DNA of 64,000 bases from UMGS1696 sp045643285. GTDB lineage: Bacteria > Bacillota > Clostridia > Oscillospirales > CAG-272. The stretch spans positions 82,264-146,263 of the forward strand of contig JAZUKN010000058.1 of NCBI GenBank assembly GCA_045643285.1, given 5' to 3'. The position numbers and the translations under genes are program-made. Of this stretch, positions 1 to 7,600 are shown one piece after another. The first letter of the stretch is position 1; each line of letters begins with the position of its first letter. The notes beneath the pieces are model-generated. The model was not told where the DNA came from and did no database searches. It worked only from the letters and a program-made list of their open reading frames with translations.

Positions 1-1
1 C

Positions 2-229
2 GACATCGACACTTCCGCTATCGCAACTGACGGTGCAGACACATCCGCCGTTTCCGACGAAGGCACACCGCACGAGGCTCTCACCGTTTACTGGGCAGAC
101 GGCGTTGACGGATTCCACATGGATCCCGACTGCGCGGCGTTCGACGACGTTGAGACTATCATAAGCGGCACTATAGAAGAAGCACAGGCGGCAGGCCACA
201 GAGAAGCGTGCCAGGACTGCGGCAACTGA
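2..229 (+). CDS. C-terminal part of a protein with a Cys/His metal-site-like tail
   Basis: Only the last 75 codons lie in the window; the reading frame is open from base 2 to the TGA at 227. The visible part has an acidic, Thr/Ser-rich linker, then a compact module with HMDPDC near its start and CQDCGN at its end. His-x-x-x-Cys followed about 35 residues later by CxxC is a common tail in secreted or envelope proteins of Clostridia, where it probably binds a metal. The main domain lies outside the window, so no function is assigned. The next gene starts 48 bases downstream in the same direction. Confidence 0.6.
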   Translation, partial: DIDTSAIATDGADTSAVSDEGTPHEALTVYWADGVDGFHMDPDCAAFDDVETIISGTIEEAQAAGHREACQDCGN

Positions 230-277
230 TAAGCATTATTTCCGCACAAGCGGTTTATATTAACAGGAGAATCAACA

Positions 278-670
278 ATGTTTGAAGGAAGAAAACTCGA
301 CCACATCGGACTCCAGTGCAGAGATTCCGAAAAGGACGCAAAATGGTATATGGACAACCTCGGCTTCACGCTCAAGGGCAAATTCAAAAGCTCTCGCGGA
401 GATTTCTATACATGGTTCGTCACGAACGGCCCCGTTACATACGAGATCAGTCAGAACACCGACCTTGATCCGATGCTTGAGGGCAAGGTCAACCACATCG
501 CACTGAACTCCACCGACATCGAAGCCGACTACAAGGCAGCAGTGGAGGCAGGACTCACGATCTGCACGAAAGGTATCGAAGACATTCCGTCCCGCTGGGA
601 AAGAGGATGCAGATACTTCAAGGTCGTCAGCGCGGCAGGCGAACAGGTCGAATTCAATCAGGATCTTTGA
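278..670 (+). CDS. VOC (glyoxalase/bleomycin-resistance fold) family protein
   Basis: A 130-residue single-domain protein with vicinal-oxygen-chelate features: LDHIGLQCRD at the start, VNHIALNSTDIEADY in the middle (the second beta-alpha-beta module) and EQVEFNQ near the C-terminus. These place the His/Glu metal ligands of the fold at about residues 10, 73 and 125. Family members are metal-dependent lyases, isomerases or dioxygenases, or bind drugs; the substrate cannot be read from sequence. An AGGAGA ribosome site precedes the ATG and a strong terminator follows, so this gene may end a transcript that includes the partial gene upstream. Confidence 0.8.
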   Translation: MFEGRKLDHIGLQCRDSEKDAKWYMDNLGFTLKGKFKSSRGDFYTWFVTNGPVTYEISQNTDLDPMLEGKVNHIALNSTDIEADYKAAVEAGLTICTKGIEDIPSRWERGCRYFKVVSAAGEQVEFNQDL

Positions 671-684
671 TTAAATCAAAACCG

Positions 685-718
685 AAAAGCTCCCGGAAAC
701 TCATCCGGGGGCTTTTTG
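685..718 (+). terminator. Intrinsic terminator after the VOC gene
   Basis: AAAGCTCCCGGA pairs with TCCGGGGGCTTTT across a six-base loop (AACTCA) and runs into a T-tract. It starts about 15 bases after the stop codon of the VOC gene. Confidence 0.85.
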
Positions 719-815
719 TTCGTGCAGGGACAGTTTTTTCACCTATCCTATTGCAATTTTTCGCCCGTTATGGTACACTATTATCCGTAATAAAATATCC
801 GGAGGATTTTTCATC

Positions 816-1355
816 ATGGAAGAAAGCCACAACTATGCCGAAAGAACGGTAACAAAAAAAGCAGAGGGTACTAACCTCAGAAACAGAATACTTCTTTGGG
901 TGCTCTACTTTGTTGTATTCGCCGCTATCGTTATCGCCATCGCTGTTACAAACGGCGGTCTTGCACTTTGGGGATTCTTATTCTTCCTCGGACTCATCGC
1001 GCTCATATTCTTCACACAGCGCCTTGTCAAGGAAGAAAGAAAATACACCATTGAAAACGCAAAGCTCCACATCTACAACGTAAACGCAGGCGGAAAAGAA
1101 AAGCTCGTATTTGAAGAGCTTGTTTCCGCGTTCTCCGCTATCGTTCCCGTAAACGAAGAAAACAAGGACCTCTACACAGCCGTCGACGAAACACTCGACT
1201 GCAGAGGCGACAGAAAGAGCCCCGATTCCTACGTCGGCATTCTCGAAAAGGACGGCAAAAAGACTGCCGTTATGTTTGAAGTAACGAATCAGATGCTCAA
1301 GGTCATGAAGTTCTACAACTCAAAGGGAACAGTCGTTACAACAGTAAGATATTGA
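816..1355 (+). CDS. Membrane protein with two N-terminal helices and a soluble C-terminal domain
   Basis: 179 residues. After a charged N-terminus of about 24 residues come two hydrophobic helices (about 26-46 and 49-67) separated by a short NGG turn. A hydrophilic domain of about 110 residues follows (KEERKYTIENAKLHIYNVNAGGKEKLVF onward is rich in beta-strand patterns). The layout recalls PH-like membrane proteins of Firmicutes, but I do not recognise a specific family. The ATG is preceded by GGAGG at ideal spacing. It lies between a terminator and a lipoprotein gene and looks monocistronic. Confidence 0.65.
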   Translation: MEESHNYAERTVTKKAEGTNLRNRILLWVLYFVVFAAIVIAIAVTNGGLALWGFLFFLGLIALIFFTQRLVKEERKYTIENAKLHIYNVNAGGKEKLVFEELVSAFSAIVPVNEENKDLYTAVDETLDCRGDRKSPDSYVGILEKDGKKTAVMFEVTNQMLKVMKFYNSKGTVVTTVRY

Positions 1356-1440
1356 TTCACAGCTCGGCTCAAATCCGAGAGAATATTTGCCGATGCCGCC
1401 GCGTATATTATCGCAAGTATAATAATCGGGCGGTATCTGT

Positions 1441-1950
1441 ATGTTAAAACGAATTATTGTCTCAGTTCTTATTCTGTCGGCACTGCTGTTTTCAGTCGGA
1501 TGCACGGCAGACAATGCGCCGCTTCTTTCGTTTTCGGAAAATGACGCCTCGTTTACGGCGGTTTTCCCGTCATCAAGCGGCGACGTCACAGCCGAATGCA
1601 CAAAGACAGGCGACTGCTTTACGCTGACCGTCGTGTCTCCGGAGCGTTCCTCGGGTGTTCGGGTGGAAACAAAGACCGACGGCTCGTGCGTTCTTTGCCC
1701 GCTCGTCGGAGACGGAATAACGCTCTCGGCGGAAGCAGGGAAGCGGCTCACGTCGGTTCTCGGTCTGCTCTCACGCGGAGGAAACGGCTCGCCGGTCATA
1801 AAAAAGGCGGACGGCGGCGGCAGTGAAATTATCTGGGACGACGGCAAATTGACACTCGGCGACGACGGACTGCCGATGAAAATTGAGATGTTCGGAGACG
1901 GCGGCAGGGAAGTCGCTATCACGAATTACAAAATTACGGGAAAACCGTAA
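1441..1950 (+). CDS. Small lipoprotein of unknown function
   Basis: 169 residues with a classic lipoprotein signal: MLKR, a hydrophobic stretch, then the lipobox FSVGC, predicting lipidated Cys21. The mature part alternates beta-strand-like stretches with Gly/Asp turns, resembling outer-surface beta-rich lipoproteins of Clostridia (for example the LolA/DUF4367 type), but I cannot name a domain. No good Shine-Dalgarno precedes the ATG. A TATAAT-like -10 lies only about 17 bases upstream, so the leader may be very short. It is followed 14 bases later by alr. Confidence 0.6.
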   Translation: MLKRIIVSVLILSALLFSVGCTADNAPLLSFSENDASFTAVFPSSSGDVTAECTKTGDCFTLTVVSPERSSGVRVETKTDGSCVLCPLVGDGITLSAEAGKRLTSVLGLLSRGGNGSPVIKKADGGGSEIIWDDGKLTLGDDGLPMKIEMFGDGGREVAITNYKITGKP

Positions 1951-1964
1951 TAAAGGAAAGCAAA

Positions 1965-3164
1965 ATGAAACACAAAAATACCGCATACATAGACCGTGCC
2001 GCGCTGGTGCGTAACTATGAAACAATAAACGAAATCACAGCGCACGCCGCTCTCGAAAACGGGCAGGACGCGCCGACTGTTATCTGTGTCGTCAAGGCTG
2101 ACGCATACGGTCACGGCACGCGCGCGGCTGCCGAAGTCCTCGGTGCGGCAGGATGCGGTTTTTTTGCCGTTTCAAGTGAGGAAGAAGCGGACGAACTGCG
2201 TTCGATCGAGCGCGAGAACGGGCGGCACCCCGAAATACTTATACTGAGCCGCGTCGCTCCCGAAAACGTCGGCGACATGATAGAGGACGACATAACGTGT
2301 GCGCTCGTATCGGCTGAAAACGCGCGTGAGTTAAAAGACGCCGCGCATGAGTACCGCGAATCGCACAAAAATGCCGCGCCGCTTAAAGTACATATCGCGC
2401 TTGACACGGGCATGAACAGAGTCGGCTTCCCGACGGACGGAGAAAACGCTGTCCGCACGGCAGATGCGATAAAAGAGCTTGCCGGATGTGCGGACCTGCG
2501 GCTGTGCGGCATTTTCACGCACTTTTCCTGCGCCGACGACGAGCTGATGGACGGCAAATTCGTCCCCGGCTATGAGAACGGCTACACGTCGATGCAGCTT
2601 GAACGGTACAAAAACATACTCGCGCTTCTCGGGGAACGCGGAGTTGATCCCGGACTGCGCCACGCCGCAAATTCCGCCGCAGTATTAAAACTGCCGGAGG
2701 CATATTTTGACGCGGTGAGAGCCGGAGTGATCCTGTACGGGCTTATGCCGAACGGGGAAGTCGACGCGCGGTTTTCGCCTGCGATGAAGTTCTGTTCAAC
2801 GGTCACGCACATACACAAAATCGAAAAAGGCGAGAAGATCAGCTACGGCGCGACCTACGAAAGCGATCGTCCTATGGTGCTTGCGACAGTCGCCGCAGGG
2901 TACGCGGACGGCTTCGAGCGGGCGTACAGCGGATGTGAAGTGCTGATTAACGGTAAGAAGTTCCGTCAGGTCGGGCGGATCTGCATGGATCAGTTCATGG
3001 TGGACATCACGGGTGACGAGACAGTCGCGGTCGGAGACGAAGTGACGCTTTTCGGAGGAGACAGCGGCGAAACGGTCAACGCACTTGCGAAACGAGCCGG
3101 CACGATCAACTATGAGGTGATATGCAAGGTGAGCAAGCGTGTCACGAGGGTAATAGAAAACTGA
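1965..3164 (+). CDS. alr: Alanine racemase
   Basis: PLP-dependent interconversion of L- and D-alanine, supplying D-Ala for peptidoglycan. 399 residues, normal family length. The PLP lysine is in VVKADAYGHG (about residue 44). The C-terminal beta domain has the catalytic-tyrosine motif SYGATYES and the active-site loop GRICMDQFMVD. The start is supported by an AAAGGAAAG ribosome site after the lipoprotein stop. The gene directly follows the lipoprotein with a 14-base gap and ends in a terminator. No truncation seen. Confidence 0.95.
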   Translation: MKHKNTAYIDRAALVRNYETINEITAHAALENGQDAPTVICVVKADAYGHGTRAAAEVLGAAGCGFFAVSSEEEADELRSIERENGRHPEILILSRVAPENVGDMIEDDITCALVSAENARELKDAAHEYRESHKNAAPLKVHIALDTGMNRVGFPTDGENAVRTADAIKELAGCADLRLCGIFTHFSCADDELMDGKFVPGYENGYTSMQLERYKNILALLGERGVDPGLRHAANSAAVLKLPEAYFDAVRAGVILYGLMPNGEVDARFSPAMKFCSTVTHIHKIEKGEKISYGATYESDRPMVLATVAAGYADGFERAYSGCEVLINGKKFRQVGRICMDQFMVDITGDETVAVGDEVTLFGGDSGETVNALAKRAGTINYEVICKVSKRVTRVIEN

Positions 3165-3197
3165 AGTTTGCGCAAAAGCGCAGGCTTCTTTTTTGCA
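3163..3197 (+). terminator. Intrinsic terminator of alr
   Basis: GAAGTTTGCGC and GCGCAGGCTTC flank an AAAA loop and are followed by a T-tract. The stem contains a small internal mismatch. Confidence 0.8.
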
Positions 3198-3204
3198 AAA
3201 AATG

Positions 3205-3293
3205 TCACGGCTATTCATACGCGAAGCGTATATCATCCGTGAAACGGATATCATCGCGCAGCGATATCATACGCGAAGCGTATATCATTTTTC
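3205..3293. repeat. Chain of four short palindromes with ATCAT linkers
   Basis: Four hairpins in a row: ATACGCGAAGCGTAT, ATCCGTGAAACGGAT, ATCGCGCAGCGAT and again ATACGCGAAGCGTAT. Each is followed by a variant of ATCAT. The stems differ but each pairs with itself, and the linker is constant. The same design, with the linker GTGAAGT/ACTTCAC, forms the larger repeats elsewhere in this window; a second ATCAT chain lies at about 28970-29035. It sits directly after the alr terminator and contains no credible gene. Confidence 0.75.
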
Positions 3294-3396
3294 TTTAACA
3301 TAAACAAATCCCGCGGTTATGCGTGGTTCTACACCTTTTAACCGTTGGGGAGACCATTGGTCTCCCGTCTATCGATTTTCACACACTTTATATCGA

Positions 3397-3910
3397 CAAA
3401 AGGTAGAAAACGACTTACGTCGTTTTCTATTTGATTTCTCTGTCCTACGCGGACGGCGGACAAGAGCGTACCGCGACGCTCTTGTCAATCACCGCGCCAA
3501 AGGGGGAAGGAGCAAGCTCAATTCCCCCTTTGGAATCCCCTTTGTTACGAAGTAACTGCGACGGTGAAGAGGATTTAACCCGTGAGGTGATAGCGCGCTG
3601 CCGCTCATATTGAAGTAATAAGTAATAGTGAATAGTTAATAAGTAGACAGAGCGAACGAAAGTCTTTCATTTACTTTATAACAAAGGGGTTCTTAGGGGG
3701 AATTGGACGAAGTCCCTTCCCCCTAAGCGCGGTGATTCACAAGAGCCTCGCGTCGGTTTCGACGAAGTCGAATACCGGCTTGTCCGCCGTCCGCGTAGGA
3801 CAAATTCCTAATCCAAACGTGCGGTTTGGACAAATGTGAGCCGTCCGCCCGCTTGAAAATTAGCAGGACAGAAAAACAATTTGAAAACACGAAGTGTTTT
3901 CTACCTTTTG
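3397..3910. repeat. Modular palindromic repeat, long form with core (copy 1)
   Basis: A two-armed element. The left arm runs through an AAAACGAC hairpin, a GTCCTACGCGGAC hairpin, a CAAGAGCG...CGCTCTTG hairpin and a CCCCCTTTGG segment to CCTTTGTTAC. The core TAGCGCGCTGCCGCTCAT is at 3591-3608. The right arm runs the same modules in reverse (AACAAAGGGG, GGGGGAA, CAAGAG..., GTCCGCGTAGGAC) and ends with GAAAACACGAAGTGTTTTC. Before it, 3294-3396 holds an isolated perfect hairpin (GGGAGACC/GGTCTCCC, 3348-3366) and nothing else I recognise. Short open frames across the element are by-products of its repeats. Confidence 0.75.
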
Positions 3911-3924
3911 CCGATGTGAAGTTC

Positions 3925-4045
3925 GTGCAAGTCGTTCGACGGCAGGAGTAAACCCCTGCCCTACGGTGGAAAAAATTATTTCGTGCGTAACCGTGTGAGG
4001 GTAGCCGAAATCCGCATGAGGGGGAACCCCTCCCCTACGGTGTTT
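3925..4045. repeat. GC-rich hairpins CCCCTGCCCTACGG / CCCCTCCCCTACGG
   Basis: Two related units of the form GGCAGGAGTAAACCCCTGCC-CTACGG and GAGGGGAACCCCTCCC-CTACGG occur about 75 bases apart. An inverted relative (CCACCGTAGAG...CTCCTGCCG) lies inside the repeat region at about 50427-50470. No coding signal. Confidence 0.55.
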
Positions 4046-4060
4046 AAGAGTTTTTGAATC

Positions 4061-4090
4061 AAAAAAACGCCCTCTCGGACGTTTTTTATT
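4061..4090 (-). terminator. Terminator of the minus-strand membrane protein gene
   Basis: Read on the minus strand, AAAAAACG, a short GC segment (TCCGAGAGGG) and CGTTTTTTT form a hairpin ending in a T-tract. It overlaps the stop codon of the gene ending at 4086. Confidence 0.65.
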
Positions 4091-4673
4091 TTATAAATTT
4101 GCTCACTATTCCCACCGCGACGAATACCAGCGCCGAGATCAGCCAGTGCCCCGTCGCCATACTCAGCGCAAAATACGCGGCAGTTGTCATTATCCACAGC
4201 ACCGCCTCTTTGCCGTCGTGCTCGACTTTTTTGCGGTCCTTTTTGCTGTCGTTAACATCGCGCACCGCGTCCGTTATCACGTTTGCCGCCGCCGCACAAA
4301 GGAATATCAGCCATGTGTACTTCCACTTTCCCGTGATCAGGCTCACGAGCAGATACCCGATTATCACCGCCACCCACATCACGCTGTTGACGCTCTCAAG
4401 TATCCGCTTGAGCGTCTTATGCCCTGCGTCGCGGTCTGCGTCGGTGTTCCTCTTCGGCGTCCCGTCCTTCGGAAGTGACGCGACGAGCCGCTCTATTTCT
4501 TCCAGCCGTCCGAGCACGTCGCGGTACGCTTCCAGCTCCGTCATCCCGCTTTCTACGCGGCTGTCGTATTCGCGGTCTATCTCGTCCATAAGCTCGGCGC
4601 ACTTTTCTTTTGCCGCCGTGCTTCCGGCTTCTTCGCAGATCGAAATTATCTTTTTGTTGAGTTCCCTCTTCAA
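4086..4673 (-). CDS. Membrane protein with permease-prefix-like N-terminus
   Basis: 195 residues. The first about 75 residues are soluble and helical (MDEIDREYDSRVESGMTELEAY, then DVLGRLEEIERLV). This matches the small helical prefix found on many Firmicute permease-like or PadR-linked membrane proteins. Four hydrophobic segments follow at roughly 97-113, 117-133, 156-171 and 175-192. The start has only weak Shine-Dalgarno support. The gene lies 19 bases downstream of the GDPD lipoprotein and is probably co-transcribed with it. Function unknown. Confidence 0.6.
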   Translation of the reverse strand: MKRELNKKIISICEEAGSTAAKEKCAELMDEIDREYDSRVESGMTELEAYRDVLGRLEEIERLVASLPKDGTPKRNTDADRDAGHKTLKRILESVNSVMWVAVIIGYLLVSLITGKWKYTWLIFLCAAAANVITDAVRDVNDSKKDRKKVEHDGKEAVLWIMTTAAYFALSMATGHWLISALVFVAVGIVSKFIK

Positions 4674-4692
4674 GACTTATCCTCTCCGTTGC

Positions 4693-5493
4693 TCACTTCA
4701 AAACTTCGTTTGTGTATATCCCGTCGATGCCCATATCGAAATACTTCTGCTGTTCTTCCTCTCCGTCGACTGTATGAACGTACAACGGCACGCCCGTTTT
4801 CTTCATTCCGTCGACAAAACCGTCAACCTCGCAAAGCTCCGACGAAAACGTATACCCGGCGAGCTTATGCCATTTCGCAAATTCTGCGAGAGCGGCGGTA
4901 TCGGTCTTTTCTTCCCACGGCAGGCGGTAGAGCGTGAAGATGATATTATCAAACCCAAGCTCGCGCACGCTGTCGTACTCGTCGGCCGCATAAATCTGCG
5001 CGACAAAGCGATCGAGCAGATCGGGGCACTGCTCCGCGATCACCGTAAGTCCGGCGATATTGTCCGTCTTTATATCGGTGACGATGCAGACGCCGTCATT
5101 TTCGCGCAGAAAATCAGCCACTTCTTCGACGGCTATCGGCGTAAAATGGCGGAATATCCGCACTTTCATAAATTCGTCGTATGTGAGTGCGATGCCCGTT
5201 TCGATCTCGTCGGCGTACATATGATACCAGTCGTGGAGGCAGACGAGATGCCCGTCGGAGGTGAAGTTGAAGTCGATCTCGACTGCGCGGCATCCGGCTT
5301 CGGCACACTGCGCGAGTCCTTCCGCCGAATTTGAGCAGGTGAACGTCTTCGGCTCGCCGTAGAGGTTTGTGCCGTCGAGCTGACCTGCGCCGTGGACTAT
5401 GTATCTCACCGTCGGCAGAGACGTGTTCGCGCATCCAGTAATCATCACACACAAAAGTACGGCGAGAGACGCGGCAAGCAGTTTTTTCTTCAT
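4693..5493 (-). CDS. Glycerophosphodiester phosphodiesterase lipoprotein
   Basis: 266 residues. An N-terminal lipoprotein signal ends in VMITGC, predicting a membrane-anchored extracellular enzyme. The GDPD TIM-barrel motifs are in order: YIVHGAG (catalytic His region), NSAEGL, VEIDFNFTSDGHLVCLHD (Glu/Asp metal ligands and second His), and the typical terminal MGIDGIYTNEVLK. It would hydrolyse glycerophosphodiesters to glycerol 3-phosphate. The first motif reads HGAG rather than the common HRG, so the substrate may differ. The OPA-type transporter at 12 kb could take up such a product, but no genetic link is visible. Confidence 0.8.
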   Translation of the reverse strand: MKKKLLAASLAVLLCVMITGCANTSLPTVRYIVHGAGQLDGTNLYGEPKTFTCSNSAEGLAQCAEAGCRAVEIDFNFTSDGHLVCLHDWYHMYADEIETGIALTYDEFMKVRIFRHFTPIAVEEVADFLRENDGVCIVTDIKTDNIAGLTVIAEQCPDLLDRFVAQIYAADEYDSVRELGFDNIIFTLYRLPWEEKTDTAALAEFAKWHKLAGYTFSSELCEVDGFVDGMKKTGVPLYVHTVDGEEEQQKYFDMGIDGIYTNEVLK

Positions 5494-5511
5494 AAAATAT
5501 CCCTATGTGAA

Positions 5512-5553
5512 AACAAGGTGGGACAAAACCGATGTTTTTCTCCCACCTTTGTT
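5512..5553 (-). terminator. Terminator of the cmk-plsC-ispH/rpsA operon
   Basis: AACAAGGTGGGA (5512-5523) pairs with TCCCACCTTTGTT (5541-5553) around a 17-base loop. On the minus strand the stem ends in TTGTTTT. It lies between the S1 stop codon and the start of the GDPD gene. Confidence 0.75.
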
Positions 5554-5569
5554 ATTCGGATCGATTCGA

Positions 5570-7600
5570 TTATTCAGCGTCTGTTTCAGCCGGAGCTTCT
5601 GCAGGAGCTTCTTCTGCCTCTTCGACAGCTTCTTCAGCGACTTCTTCAGCCTCTTCGGTAAGTGCGCGGATAGAAAGGCTGATCTTGTGCTTTTCGTTGT
5701 CGATAGCCGTGATCTTAGCGGCAACGACCTGACCTACTTCGAGGACTTCCTCTGCCTTTGCGATCTTGTGATCAGCGATCTGGCTGATGTGGATAAGACC
5801 GTCGCAGCCGGGGATTACTTCTGCAAATGCGCCGAACGGGAGCAGGCTTACGATCTTGACGTCAGCTACATCGCCTTCTGCGTACTTCGATGTGAAGATC
5901 GTCCACGGGTTCATGTCGTCTGTCTTGTAGCCGAGGGAAATGCGCTTCTTTTCGGTGTCGACAGCCTTTACGAATACATGGATCTTGTCGCCGACGGAAA
6001 CAACTTCCTTCGGGTGGCGGATTCTCTTCCAGGAGAGTTCGGATGTATGTACCATACCGTCTACTCCGCCGAGGTCTACGAATGCGCCGAAATCGGTAAG
6101 GCTCTTGACTTCGCCGTCAAATTCCATACCTTCAGCGATCTTTGACCAGAATTCCTCTTCCTTTGCCTTCTTCTCTTCACGGAGAATAGCGCGGATAGAT
6201 GCGAATGCTCTCTTTCTCTCGGGCTTGATCTCAATGATCTTCACCTTCTGAGTTGTTCCCATGATGGAGTTAAGATCTCCGTCTCTCGGAACGCCTGTAA
6301 GGGAAGCGGGGATGAAGCAACGAACGGAGTCGATCAGAATGATAACGCCGCCCTTTACGACTTCAACGATCTTGCCTTCAAGTGTTTCACCGGAATCACA
6401 TGCTGCAACGATTCTGTCCCAGTTTGATTCGGAATCGGCTCTTGTCTTATCGAGAGTTGCGATACCGTCGATGTCGCTGACTTTAACGACCTTCGCTTTG
6501 ATAACATCGCCTACTTTGAAAAGGTCGGAGAGCTTGGCCTGCGGATCATCGGTTGCCTTGTCGTGAACAATGACGCCCGTGGTCTTCGCGCCGAGATCAA
6601 GGTGGATCTCATTCTGCGAAATGGCTGTGATAGTGCCTTCGACGATTTCTCCTGTATTTAATGTTTTGAACGACGATTCGAGAAGTTCAGCAAAGTTTTC
6701 TTCGCTCATGGTTTTATATACCTCCTGTATTAAACTGAACGGTGTCGATGCACCGGCAGTTATTGACACTTTTATGTCTCCCGACAGATGCGGCAATTCT
6801 GCGGCGTCTCCGATGAAATAGACGCGACCGCATTTCTCAGCCGAAATATCCCTGAGTTTGCAGGAATTCGAGCTGTCGGGGGAGCCGATCACTATCATCA
6901 CGTCGGATTCTTCGGCGAGAGCAGCCGTCTCCGTCTGACGATATTCGGTCACATTACATATTGTATCAAAAATTTTTGCGTTTGTATATACTTTTTGAAA
7001 AAAATTTATACTTTTTTTCCACTCTGTTAAATTTTGCGTCGTCTGAGCGGCAACAAAAACGGGCTTTTCGCTCTCTTCGGCGGTTTTCGGCGCATTTTCG
7101 TCGAGATATTTCCTCACCGCCTCGCTGTCTCCGAAAACGGTACCGCCGCCCGTGGTACACGACATTATCCCCTCAACCTCGGGATGATGCTCGTTCCCGA
7201 TGAGGAAGAACGGCTTTCCGTCTCCCGAATTTTCGGCGGCTATCTCGCGCACTTTTTTGACGTACGGGCAGGTGCAGTCGAGCAGGGTGAAGTTTTCGTT
7301 CCGCGCCGCGCAGTCTTCGAGCTGCTTCACAACAGACGCAAGCTCGCCGTGCGCTCTGACTGTGACTGTTATCTTCTCCCCACTGTCCGCGCGTGCGATA
7401 ATCTCAGGCACGTCCTCGCGGCTGATCTCCCCGACACCTTTTTCCTTTATCATCGAGATATACTTGTCGTTGTGGATTATCCGCCCGAGCGTGTATATAT
7501 GTCTGTCGGGATGCTCGGCTATTTCTTTTTCAAGCGTCGCCGTCGCGCGCTTCACGCCGAAGCAGAATCCTGCGTGCTCCGCTATTTTTACGGTCATCAT
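5570..7600 (-). CDS. ispH-rpsA: Fused 4-hydroxy-3-methylbut-2-enyl diphosphate reductase (IspH) / ribosomal protein S1
   Basis: 676 residues. Residues 1-285 are IspH (LytB), the [4Fe-4S] last enzyme of the MEP isoprenoid pathway. Cluster cysteines are C13 (GFCFGV), C111 (TCPYVKKV) and C215 (DTICNVT), with the catalytic Glu in HHPEVEG. From about residue 298 (MSEENF) follow four S1 RNA-binding repeats, the third being clearest (GEVKSLTDFGAFVDLGGVDGMVH), and an acidic Glu/Ala tail. The fusion is known in Clostridia. The ATG overlaps the plsC stop (ATGA), so translation is probably coupled to plsC. An internal ribosome site precedes Met298. Confidence 0.95.
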   Translation of the reverse strand: MMTVKIAEHAGFCFGVKRATATLEKEIAEHPDRHIYTLGRIIHNDKYISMIKEKGVGEISREDVPEIIARADSGEKITVTVRAHGELASVVKQLEDCAARNENFTLLDCTCPYVKKVREIAAENSGDGKPFFLIGNEHHPEVEGIMSCTTGGGTVFGDSEAVRKYLDENAPKTAEESEKPVFVAAQTTQNLTEWKKSINFFQKVYTNAKIFDTICNVTEYRQTETAALAEESDVMIVIGSPDSSNSCKLRDISAEKCGRVYFIGDAAELPHLSGDIKVSITAGASTPFSLIQEVYKTMSEENFAELLESSFKTLNTGEIVEGTITAISQNEIHLDLGAKTTGVIVHDKATDDPQAKLSDLFKVGDVIKAKVVKVSDIDGIATLDKTRADSESNWDRIVAACDSGETLEGKIVEVVKGGVIILIDSVRCFIPASLTGVPRDGDLNSIMGTTQKVKIIEIKPERKRAFASIRAILREEKKAKEEEFWSKIAEGMEFDGEVKSLTDFGAFVDLGGVDGMVHTSELSWKRIRHPKEVVSVGDKIHVFVKAVDTEKKRISLGYKTDDMNPWTIFTSKYAEGDVADVKIVSLLPFGAFAEVIPGCDGLIHISQIADHKIAKAEEVLEVGQVVAAKITAIDNEKHKISLSIRALTEEAEEVAEEAVEEAEEAPAEAPAETDAE
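6707..6726 (-). promoter_or_regulatory. Internal Shine-Dalgarno and ATG inside ispH-rpsA
   Basis: On the minus strand AGGAGG (6726-6721) is followed after 11 bases by ATG (6709-6707), the codon for Met298 of the fusion. That is exactly where the linker to the S1 repeats begins (MSEENFAELL). The codons used for Gln-Glu-Val create a perfect SD. Initiation here would give a free 379-residue S1 protein. Confidence 0.6.

Noticed and set aside
3205..3293. Regular spacing of short palindromes suggested a CRISPR array
   Set aside because: The repeated part is a 5-base linker, the stems are palindromic with no unique spacers, and no cas genes are nearby.
4054..5334. A 426-codon plus-strand frame over the membrane protein and GDPD genes
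   Set aside because: It is the antisense shadow of two well-supported minus-strand genes with signals and catalytic motifs.
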